Shown piece by piece: positions 20,854 to 30,466 of a DNA stretch of 64,000 nucleotides. The position numbers were made by a program, and so were the translations under genes. The notes below the pieces were generated by a model. The model had not been told where the DNA came from. It ran no database searches and saw nothing but the letters and a program-made list of their open reading frames with translations. The number at the start of each line of letters is the position of its first letter. The first letter of the stretch is position 1. The stretch spans positions 809,635,069 through 809,699,068 of the forward strand of contig NC_081414.1 of the NCBI RefSeq assembly GCF_030272615.1. The letters run 5' to 3'. This DNA comes from Cryptomeria japonica (Eukaryota; Streptophyta; Pinopsida; Cupressales; Cupressaceae).

Positions 20854-23800
20854 AGCAAGTTTCTATCGTTAGAAGAGTATGATGGTCGTGTGGTTCGCTT
20901 TGGCAATGATGCACCATGCATGGTCAAAGGCAGAGGGTCCATCTCCTTGAATGGAAAGAGTAGTGTTGACAATGTGTATTGGGTTGATGGTCTCAGACAC
21001 AACCTTCTAAGTGTTGCCCAGTTAAACGATAGTGGACTCGCTCTGCAATTCAAGAATGGAGTTTGCAGAATCAAAGGTAAAGATGGTAAATTGGTAGCCA
21101 CCGACATGCAAACTAAAGGTAACCTATTTCATCTAAATGCTAATATAAGTACATGTCTTATGGTTAAGCTTGATGATAGCTGGATATGGCATAGGAGATT
21201 CTGCCATGTGAACTTTGACAACATTGTGAAGGCTAGTAAGATCAAGGCAGTTAGAGGGTTGCCCGTGCTGAGCAAACCGGATAATACCTTGTGTAGAGAA
21301 TGTCAATTGGGGAAAATGTCTTCCTCCAATTTTAAAGGTAAATCTTTCACTGCTGACAACTTGCTTGATCTTGTGCATACTGATTTATGTGGTCCTATGA
21401 AAACTAGAAGTGTGCAGGGTGATAGGTACTTCATGATTCTCACTGATGACTGCTCAAGAATGATGTGGGTCACATTCTTGAAAGACAAGTCTGAAGCTTT
21501 TGGAAAATTCAAAGCTTTTAGAGCATTAGTGGAAAAGGAAAGTGGTAAAAGGATCAAGTGTCTCAGAACTGATCAAGGAGGGGAATTCACTTCCAGTGAA
21601 TTCAACAAGTACTGTGAAGAATTTGGCATCAAGAGACAGCTGTCTGCCCCTCGGAATCCACAATAGAATGGCCTAGCAGAGAGGAATAACTGGACTATGG
21701 TTGAAGTAGCTAGAACTATGTTGATCCAAGGAAAGGTTGCTCACACCTTTTGGAGAGAAGTGGTGAGCACTGCAGTTTACACTATGAACCGGGTACTCAT
21801 CAAAAAGGGCAAGGACAAAACTCCTTATGAGTATTGGACTGGTAAGACCCCTGTGGTAAATTATTTTAAGGTCTTTGGTAGCAAATGTTACATCAAGAGG
21901 AGTGAACATCAGGGCAAATTTGAAGCTAAATGTGATGAAGGAATATTTCTAGGATATTCCACCAAGAGTAAAGCTTTCAAGTGCTACAACAATAGGACTC
22001 AGAGAATTATGGAAAGCATCAATGTAAGAGTTGATGAATCCTCTGAGAAGACTGAGAAAACTAGCAGTGAGCAAATTGTAAATGAATCGGTTGCAACCTT
22101 CTGGGAACCGGTTGTTAGTCAAGCGAGCACTAGTAACAGTGTTCCTGAACTGGTGAATGTTGATACTGATGAAGATAAGGATGAAGAAGAAAAGAAAGAA
22201 GAACCAATTAAGACCATTCCTTGGTATGTCAAGTTGAATCATGATCCCAAGCAGATCATAGGTGATAAGGATGCAGGAATCCTTACCAGAAGAAAGATCA
22301 GAGAAAACTTATGCATGATCTCTGAATTTGAGCCTAAATCATTCAAAGAGGCTCATAATGATGAAGACTGGATCAAGGCAATGGAAGAAGAACTTGACCA
22401 GATAGAGAAAAATGGTACATAGTCCTTGGTACCCAGACCAGAGCATAAGAATGTCATTAGCACCAAATGGGTGTTTAGAAATAAGTTGAATGAGGATGGC
22501 ACAGTGATTAGGAATAAAGCCAGACTGGTATGCAAAGGATATGCTCAAGAAAAGGTGAAGACTATGGGGAAACCTTTGCTCCTATAGTCAGATTGGAAGG
22601 AGTTCGTATGCTTCTTGCATATGCAGCTTTTAAGAGATTCAAGGTGTATCAAATGGATTTAAAATCTGCATTCCTAAATGGTGTACTTGAAGAGGAGGTA
22701 TATATTGAGCAACTAGATGGGTTTACCCTATATGAAGATAGTGACATGGTATGTAGGCTACACAAAGCATTATATGGTCTAAAGCAAGCACCTAGGGCAT
22801 GGTATGAGTGCCTACATTCCCATCTTGTGAAGATTGGATTTGAGAGAACAAGTGAAGATAGTAATATCTACTTGAAGTTTGAAGAAGATCAGATCCTGAT
22901 CTATGAAGTCTTTATTGATGACATCATCTTTGGTGGAGATGACAAGATGAGTCATGAGTTTGCTGATGAGATGAAGAAAGAGTTTGAAATGTCACTCATA
23001 GGGGAGATTAAGTTCTTCATTGGACTGCAGATCCAACAGATGAAAGATGGAATCTTCATCACTCAATCCAAATATGTCAAAGAGTTGTTGAAGACTTTTG
23101 GCATGGAAGATAGCAAACCGGTTGGTACATTGATTGTGACCGGTTGCAAATTGACAAAGGAAGATGATTCCGCACTGGTTGATGAGAAGGAATACCGATC
23201 AATGATTGGTAAGTTGCACTATGTAGTGCATAGCAGACCGGATATTGCACATGCAGTTGGCATCACTGCAAGGTTCCAGAAGAGTCCAAGAGAATCTCAC
23301 TTGAGTGCAGTCAAGCGGATTCTTAGGTATCTGAAGAGAACAAATGAGTATGGATTGTGGTACCCATACAACAATAATTTCAATTTGAAAGTATTCATAG
23401 ATGCTGATTGGGCCAGTAATGTGGATGAGTGGAAGAGCACAACCAGTGGTGCATTCTTTCTCGGTGGTAGACTGGTCTCATGGATGAGTAAAAAGCAGAG
23501 TTGCATCTCTTAGTCTACAGCGGAAGCGGAGTATGTTGCAGCTTTCATGAACTGTACTTAGACAATCTGGATGAAGCATGTACTGGAAGGCTTCAAGATC
23601 CCTATACCTGAACTGGTAAGTATATTCTGTGATAACACAAGTGCTATCAATATATCAAAGAATCCGGTTTTACATTCTAGAACCAAGCATTTTGAGCTTA
23701 AGTATCATTTCTTGAGGGAAAAGGTTCAGAATAAAGAGATTGCACTGGAGCATGTGTCCAGTAAGGAGCAGTTAGCAGACATATTCACCAAGCCTCTCCC

Positions 23801-23864
23801 AAAGACAACATTTGTGCATTTGAGGGGTGAATTAGGGGTATTGCCCCTTCAGGAGGTAAACTAA
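20854..23864 (+). pseudogene. pol of copia B (integrase, RT, RNase H), broken
   Basis: Integrase shows WHRRFCHVNF with CRECQLGK (zinc site), then LVHTDLCGPM, ILTDDCSRMMWVTF, LRTDQGGEF and PRNPQ*NGLAERN, where a TAG replaces the conserved Gln. RT shows KTIPWYV, a TAG at 22420 in place of Trp, ARLVCKGYAQE, a one-base frameshift near 22550, TFAPIVRLEGVRMLLA, MDLKSAFLNG and VFIDDIIFGG (catalytic pair present). RNase H follows (DADWASN, STAEAEYVAA, ISKNPVLHSRTKH, LADIFTKPLP) with two more TAGs. The ending LRGELGVLP is typical of complete copia pol. Confidence 0.88.
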
Positions 23865-24004
23865 AAGTGGTTGTTCCACATCAGTCAGGTACTGGATAGA
23901 CAAATGTTTGGTTGATTGGTGTGTTTAAGGATGCTACTCCTCAGGGGGAGCAACATAAGGAAACAGTGGTGATTGTACCTCCACTTTGGCATTGTTGTCA
24001 AAGG

Positions 24005-24150
24005 GGGAGAAGAAGTGAAGTGAAAAGATATCTGCAGCAAATGGGGAGAAGAAGTGAAGCGAAAAGATATTTGTAGCAAATGGGGAGAAGAAGTGAAGCG
24101 AAAAGACATTTGCAGCAAATGGGGAGAAGATGTGAAGCAGAGAAGATATC
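24005..24150 (+). repeat. 39-bp tandem repeat in the 3' UTR of B
   Basis: About four copies of a purine-rich unit (core gggagaagaagtgaagcgaaa) repeat every 39 bp between the end of pol and the polypurine tract. Because 39 is a multiple of three, the units also read as a repeating 13-residue frame, but nothing supports translation. Hypervariable tandem repeats near the 3' UTR are known in plant LTR elements. Confidence 0.85.
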
Positions 24151-24173
24151 TTTTGTATATTGCCATCAATGCC

Positions 24174-24185
24174 AAAGGGGGGGAT
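24174..24185 (+). promoter_or_regulatory. Polypurine tract of B
   Basis: The purine run aaaggggggga precedes the 3' LTR start TGTTGG by one or two bases. It is the RNase H-resistant primer for plus-strand synthesis. Element D has a near-identical tract at 48000-48011. Confidence 0.8.
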
Positions 24186-25804
24186 TGTTGGCATTATGTG
24201 AACCAACATGAGCCTTATGTAAACTGGCATGAAGACATAATGATATTGTATGTTGTCATTGATGTCAATATGAGACATAGTGTGAACCGGCACATGAGAT
24301 AAGTGAAGAAAGAGATACCGACATATGTGTGAATCGGTATATGCCAAAGTGAAGTGGCACATTTGTTCAAAGTGAACCAGCATGCAGTTATGGGAACCGA
24401 CACATGGAAGCACTATATGACTACCGGTTGGTAAGGTAGCTTCCACTTCGGGGTTTCCGGTTGGAGTATCTCAAGTCTATGTGACTCAATTGGTGATCTT
24501 TGTGTGATGAGTTAGTAGTATGATGGAGGACAGATCATGTTGCCACGTAAGCTCTGTGCGCGTGAAGGATCTTGCATGAAGAAGACTATTCCTATCTACC
24601 TTGGAAATGTGCGAAGTCTGTCAAATAGTGATAACGCGTGATGGGTTATCAGCCGCCATGAAAATGGTGGATAATGGATGATGGAGAATGTCTTGAGATC
24701 GACTCAAGACTGGTGCATTCAATGCAGTATGTTTCAACGGTTAGGATCGAACCATTTGAATTGCTCAACCTAACAGGTTTAGGGTTTAGGGTTTTTGCTA
24801 CCGACCTGTATGTTCCCTATAAGGTCGATGTTAGGTTTCTGTCTAAAGTTGTTGGCAAAAATTTGTGAGTGTGTATCCAACGAAAGTGATACAAGATTCT
24901 TGCCAGACCATAGGAGAAAAGAGATACCTGCAAAGTGTATGTGCAGAAGAAAAAGAGGAGCCTAAACGGATCTGTATTAATATTAAGTACTGTTAACAGA
25001 TCATTGTAATACCTGTTGATCTCTAACCACTTCAACAGTTGCAAAATCCCCTAACAGGGTAGCCTTAACTGGCTTGATTCAAAATCCTTTAAATCGGGTG
25101 GTCTTAACCGGCTTGCTGTAAATCCCTTAATCGGGTAACTCGAAGCTAATGAGTTTTGAGAAGCTAGAGAAGCTTAGGAGATCCTTTCAGCTATTGAGTT
25201 CTTAAAATCCTCTAACAAGGTGACCCTACCGTGTTTAACCCTTAATCGAGTATCCCTTAACCGAGTGATCCCTAACAGGATCGGTTCCTACCAGAACCTA
25301 TTGTAATGTTCTTAACCGGACAAGGCTCCTAACAGAGCAGACTTCTAAAGAGTTCAAAAAGTAGCTTGTGGGTATTCATCCCCACCGTGGTTTTTCCTAG
25401 TTGGGTTTCTACGTGAAAAATATGTGTGTCATGTGAAATGCTTTTGTCTTGTGATGCTTTGTTTTATTTGTTATGCACATGAAGTTTCTATGTTTTATGC
25501 ATGTCTATAAAACATATTGAACTCACTGTTGTGAAGATTTGATGGTTAGGTCTACTAGTTCATGCATGAGAATATTATGATAATGTGGTATTGAGCTAAG
25601 TGAAAAGCTTAGTAAGTGATCGGTTCATGACTGATTGAGTTATTCTGGATACTACGGGTGCACTCTGTTTTACCAGTATCTCTGTTTACCAGTCATTGTC
25701 AGTGTTTGCTATCAAACCGGTTTTGGACTGTATTTGTGTCTGTACTGATTCACCCCCCACTCTTAGTACCGGTTTGGTACTAGTGGTTCATTATTGAGTT
25801 ATCA
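24186..25804 (+). repeat. Right (3') LTR of B, intact
   Basis: 1619 bp from TGTTGG to TTATCA, uninterrupted. It serves as the reference that dates and delimits both insertions in the left LTR. It is followed by the TSD copy cgtga and by the remaining part of LTR F. Confidence 0.92.
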
Positions 25805-26443
25805 CGTGATTGTTTAAAATGGAGATTGAATGCTCAATTTATAGATTATTGGAGAAGATTGATTGAAAGGTGGAACAAATTGATCAAGAGGTGGAACTCA
25901 GGTGAGCTCACATGAAAATTGATAGTTGAACTGTTGATTTAGAGGTGAAACGAAATAGATTGAATAGATTAATTGAGTTAACTGATTGAGAAAAAGCTAA
26001 CCGAGGGAAGAAAAAGAATGATTGGAGGAAATTAAGAAGATGACAAAGCTAACTAGAAGATGGAAATAGAGTTTGGAGAGATAAATGATTTAATTAATTA
26101 ATTAATTTAGCATGTGCTTGCACTTTAACTTAGATTTTCAATTTAATTTTTGCATGAAGTTTAATTCAAATAATTGAATTTATTCAATTCAATTTAGTAT
26201 TTGAATATATTTAGAATTTGACTTTGATTTTCAATTTGATTTTTGAAATCATGCACATGTATTTGAATTTAGAATAAATTAGAAGAATTAATTAAATAAA
26301 ATTAGAATTTGAAGAACTAGAAGAATTAATTAGTTAATTAAACAATTTAAAGAAACTATTTAATTATTTAGAAATGGACTTTAATTAAATAATAAAGATT
26401 ATTTAAATTAAAGGATTAGATTGCAATTAATTAAATAATAAAT

Positions 26444-27835
26444 TGTAGTCACACAAATCTGTCCAACTCAATTAAATGAATATTTGCTATTTATTTGATT
26501 AAAAATATACTAGCCATGAGTTAATTAATTAATATTTAATTAATTCATCTTCAAAACATTCTCCCATTAATTAAATAAATTATTCAATTTATTTTAATTA
26601 ATTCATTAAACCAAGTTCACAAATCAATTAAATGAATAAAATCTATTTATTTAATTAAATCCCCCTATTCCTCTTTTACATAAATTAAATTAAACATTTA
26701 TTTAAATTATTATCCCCCCCCACTTGCATTCTCCTAAAAATGCAACTTGCACACATTTATTGAAATAAATGAATTTTTATTTTAATAAAATCCTATTTTC
26801 CCTCACCCACCAAACCCACTTACAATTCTAATCTCCTTCCAGATTCTTCTAAACCCTTCCTAATTAGCCTAATCCATCCCCTAATTATTGTCACATTCCT
26901 AAGCAACATGGAGTCACTTCTCAAAGACTTCAAAGTCTTTGAAAAGCATTTAATGCTTTGTGTGTTCAACAATTTAACCTCCAAAGTCTTCCAAAACCAC
27001 TAATGGCTCTTACATGACCATTAATGGCTCTTACATAACCATTTATGGTTAATTCAACTTGTCTCCTCAAGCATTTATTGCTTTGACCATGTTTATCCCC
27101 TTTTGCCTTTGCACAAGAGTTTATCCATTGGATAAAAGCTTTTATTCTTTGAATAAAGAGTTTATTCATTCAACTAACCTTGACCTTAACTCCCAAGGTC
27201 ATATCAAGCATTTAATGCTTATTCCCTCTCCTTTCAACCTATCTAACATTGACACATGTCATCCTAGGATTGGATTGAAAGCCCTCACATGGATTTGAAA
27301 TCATTCAATCCTAACCCTTGTTGAGATTGCTCAATCTCAACCATCCATTGCTCCTTTTTTCCTATAAAAAGAGCCCATTTCTTCATAATCCAGATCCTGA
27401 AAACTTGTATGCATTTAAGCTATAGTGAATTCTAGAGAGCATTTTAGCATAATCAACTCATATATTGTCATTTTGGTTAAAATAAATCATTTTAGCATCA
27501 ATAGCATTTAGTATTAGCTTTTTTATTCACATTTAGAGCAAAATACTTCAATCTCAATCCTCCATAAGCATCCATAGTGCAAAAAGTTGCTGAGAGCTAC
27601 ACTATTTTGGAACTTGGAGAGGAGAGGAACAAAAGAGAAGAAATCAAGAGCATGTTAGGAGGCATTTGGAGATGCCTCATCATATTTATCTCCTTATTTA
27701 GATATTTTGTCATGCTTTTGATATCTCTTTTGATATGCCTGTTTAGATTAGTTTTTGATTGATTAACACTAATGGTTTCTTGTGTGTTGTGTGTTATTTA
27801 TCATTGGCTAACCTTTTCCTTTTTGCAGAGCATCA
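26444..27835 (+). repeat. Solo LTR G1
   Basis: 1392 bp from TGTAGTCACA to GAGCATCA, flanked by TSD taaat (26439-26443 and 27836-27840), with no internal region. It is the product expected from unequal recombination between the two LTRs of one element. It is absent from the right LTR of F. A second copy, G2, lies at 57357-59225. AT-rich palindromic blocks fill the U3 part, and a short frame at 27577-27762 is within the LTR and probably not a gene. Confidence 0.9.
27363..27369 (+). promoter_or_regulatory. TATA box of solo LTR G1
   Basis: The sequence tataaaa is followed by agagcccattt and a leader-like stretch. The same block (tataaatagagcccatt) is conserved in G2, which supports function in the family. 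Confidence 0.6.
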
Positions 27836-28163
27836 TAAATATTTAATTAATATTTAGAAAAGGGCTAATGATTAGATGATTAGATAGGAATTGAGAATTA
27901 ATTAATCTATTTAAATAATAAAGATTATTTAAATTGGGGAATTAATCAGAATTAATTAAATAATAAATATTTAATTAACATTAGAAAATGGTTAAAATGA
28001 TAAAATGATGAAAGATTAAGAAATAGACTGATTAGTAAGATTATGAGGAAATATGGAATTAGAAGAATAAGATTAATTAGCTTAATTAAATAATTATATA
28101 ATTATTTAATCAATTAGAAGAATAATTAGTACATGATCAATGAGACATTTTTAGGTGTCTACA

Positions 28164-28177
28164 TTTGCCCCTCTTTG
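28164..28177 (-). promoter_or_regulatory. Polypurine tract of F
   Basis: The minus strand reads caaagaggggcaaa directly before TGTAGACACC. It sets F on the minus strand. Element H has a related tract (aaagtgggggctaaa before TGTAGCATCC). Confidence 0.75.
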
Positions 28178-29079
28178 AGACAATGTCGAAATGACATTGT
28201 TTCAAAGAAAACAAAACAAATTCTGCTCGTATGCCCCGATGATACTTAGGGTGTAATGCCCCCCTGAGAGATTGTTTGTGCATTAAAGACATGAATGATC
28301 TCTCGAAAAAAGAAGAGTGTGACATGAAAGATAGAATAATGGTTAGTTGATTAGAGATAGAGATAGGTGATGTGAAGATGATATTGATATAGAATATGAG
28401 AGAATGAACCTTAGAATGAAACAAAATAATGTTAGATGATAGAAAATGATTTAGAAAGAGATGATGAGAAAAGAATCAACAAACTAGCAATAAACAGATG
28501 AGATGAAATTAGAATGATTGATTCACGAACCTGTGTCATTTATTTTATTGCGCAATATATATTCATCATTGAGCCTTATTATTGAACAATGAAGCTTAGC
28601 ACATCAGGGTATAAGAAACCAAGATGTAAAGATATCTCATTGAAGAAACAAACATGTAGCAAACAAGGAGTGAACAAAGAAAAAGATAACGCCCATCATG
28701 GCTCCTCTAGTCACTTGTGGACATCCTTGAGTAGCATAGGAACATAATCTGTCACCAAATGATAAAAGATAAAGGCTGACCTAGAAAAAATTCAGCAGCT
28801 ATATTGACCTTGTCCCTTCGTTCTCAGTTTCTTGATGTGATGGTTGATAATGTCTGATCTCAAAAAGTTGTGGACCCCATTTAAGACTGATTTGTCTGAT
28901 TTTGAGTGTATCCTCTTCTATTTAAGACAAGATAACGATCACTTGATATGGATATGATATGATTGGTAAGATAGTTCAATCAATTGATTGCAGATGCTTG
29001 ACTAGATAGTCATATCCTTTGTTAACTTTGTGCGAAGTGTTTGCTGGATATCTGCTAGGGTATTTGATTCTTGTGAGAC

Positions 29080-29390
29080 AATTTATTGCAAGTTTTTTGA
29101 TTGATTTTTGATTTTTAGTTCTTTTCCAAGAGCTTTTTCGATGTTTTTGGTATTATATGGATTGATATTTGAATGTTTTTGGTATTTTTTCAGGGTCATA
29201 TTTCTAGATGTTTTTGGTATTTTCAAAGGACATTATGTGATTTTTAGAGTTTTTCAGGACTTTTTTTCCGATTTTTAGTTTTTTTTCAGGGCTTTTTATA
29301 ATTTTTTTGGATTTTTTCAGGACTTTTTACAATTTTTAGGATTTTTTTAGGACCTTTTCCGATTTTTTGGATTTTTTCAGTTATGCCCCT
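29080..29390. repeat. T-rich minisatellite in the 3' UTR of F
   Basis: Imperfect units of about 25-30 bp built on ttttttcaggactttttacaa and gatttttagg repeat through the stretch. Its position just upstream of the 3' LTR matches the hypervariable tandem-repeat zone described for Tat/Ogre-type plant gypsies. Confidence 0.75.
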
Positions 29391-29810
29391 AGTGTGCAAA
29401 ACTATATGACATGATGATCTATAGAATGCATGTGGAGATAATGAATTTTTGACATGACCTATGTTAATGCAACATGCATGATGAAGATCCATTTCCTATT
29501 CGAACAAGGTTGACTGTGTTTGTTTAGCCTTTGTAATACACCAATTGAAATGGAGGTGCAAAACATTTTATAGATAAGAGATCAATCGATCCGTAAGGTC
29601 CCTTGGAACATACAAATCACACACTTAGTGACTAGGATTTACAAATGGAGATGCAGAAAAATTCCCCATTGGTTCTTGAAACTTTGATCTTCTTTTTCCC
29701 ATGTGTGTGCAAATGAGTTAATTCCTTCTCTTGTGTTCACTAAATATCCTTAGCATCCTATATGACTAGTTACATGGATTATCCTAACTTCAAAAGCATC
29801 TTGAATAGAG

Positions 29811-29909
29811 CCTCGCTGCCAGTAAGCTTTTACATCTTCGACGAGGTTATAGACTGTAATTTCTCAAATATTGCTCCATTGCCAACAGACGTTCATAGCC
29901 GCGATGGAG
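29811..29909. other. Two similar hairpins with different stems
   Basis: Hairpin 1 pairs cctcg (29811-29815) with cgagg (29842-29846). Hairpin 2 pairs ctccat (29874-29879) with atggag (29904-29909). Each has tgcca just inside or after the left stem and gtta just after the right stem. The stems differ in sequence but keep pairing. Confidence 0.4.
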
Positions 29910-30466
29910 TTACTCACATGTTCCCATAGTCAAGATTTTTGTCGCACTTTGTGATATTTCAGTTATATATCATTGTTCTTTTGTCTTGAGATGAATATTT
30001 GGTATAACTCTTTTTTTCTTTTCTTTTCTTGCCTTGACTTGTAAGTAATGAAACCTACTTGGGTGTGACAATTACAGCAACGCTGAAGTAGAATTTTAGA
30101 TTTTTCACTAGTCATGTGATCAACTAGGTTTCTAGAATGAATTTGAGATTTTGTTATTGTGTTTGGGATATAGCAATTGATAGATTTTGGGTTAATAAGT
30201 CTCAAATAGTGAAATCACTACCCAACCATAAGTAAAGCATCATCATAGAGTAATGTTGAAAATGAATGACCTTAGAACCTCAAAGAATTCATGTCCAAAT
30301 ATCTAAGAAAGGAGATGACCCTTGTTTCTCTTGAATGCAAACAAATGCCCAACCTGGACAATTGCCTTGTTTTATTGATGCTGCTATATGCAAATGCAGA
30401 AACTGAAACCTAAGCTAACCCAACCCTTAGATATAATATCATTTAAGGTGCATGTTGTTCATAGGG

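Larger units (their letters stand above)
5098..25804 (+). mobile_element. Copia element B, plus strand, left LTR split by A and C
   Basis: TSD cgtga lies at 5093-5097 and 25805-25809. The LTRs run from TGTTGGCATTATG to GAGTTATCA. The internal region is 19705-24185 (4.5 kb) and has an iMet primer-binding site, gag, protease, integrase, RT, RNase H and a polypurine tract, in Ty1/copia order with integrase before RT. The coding region carries several stops and one frameshift, so B is dead. The left LTR contains A (5159-11820) and C (13118-19446). The LTR copies are visibly more diverged than those of A, as expected for the host of a later insertion. Confidence 0.9.
4871..28163 (-). repeat. Left (3') LTR of F, split into three pieces
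   Basis: The pieces are 4871-5097, 25810-26443 and 27841-28163, together about 1.18 kb, matching the intact right LTR at 36365-37560 (1196 bp). The first gap is element B with TSD cgtga. The second is solo LTR G1 with TSD taaat. The right LTR serves as an undisturbed reference for both empty sites: near 36600 it reads ttcatgattgttg where B entered, and near 37230 it reads ataataaatatttaat where G1 entered. Confidence 0.85.
28178..30466 (-). other. Long 3' untranslated region of F
   Basis: Between the F ORF and the polypurine tract there is 2.3 kb without a supported gene on the minus strand. It holds a T-rich tandem repeat (29080-29390) and a pair of similar hairpins (29811-29909). On the plus strand a 53-codon frame (about 29762-29923) is open across the hairpins, but nothing indicates that it is expressed. 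Confidence 0.6.

Noticed and set aside
24054-24302. Plus-strand frame with 13-residue repeats
   Set aside because: It translates the 39-bp tandem repeat of the 3' UTR of B and continues into the LTR. Nothing suggests that it is expressed.
27577-27762. 60-codon plus-strand frame in solo LTR G1 with a hydrophobic tail
   Set aside because: It lies in the LTR after the TATA box and is not conserved as a frame in G2, so leader sequence is the simpler reading.
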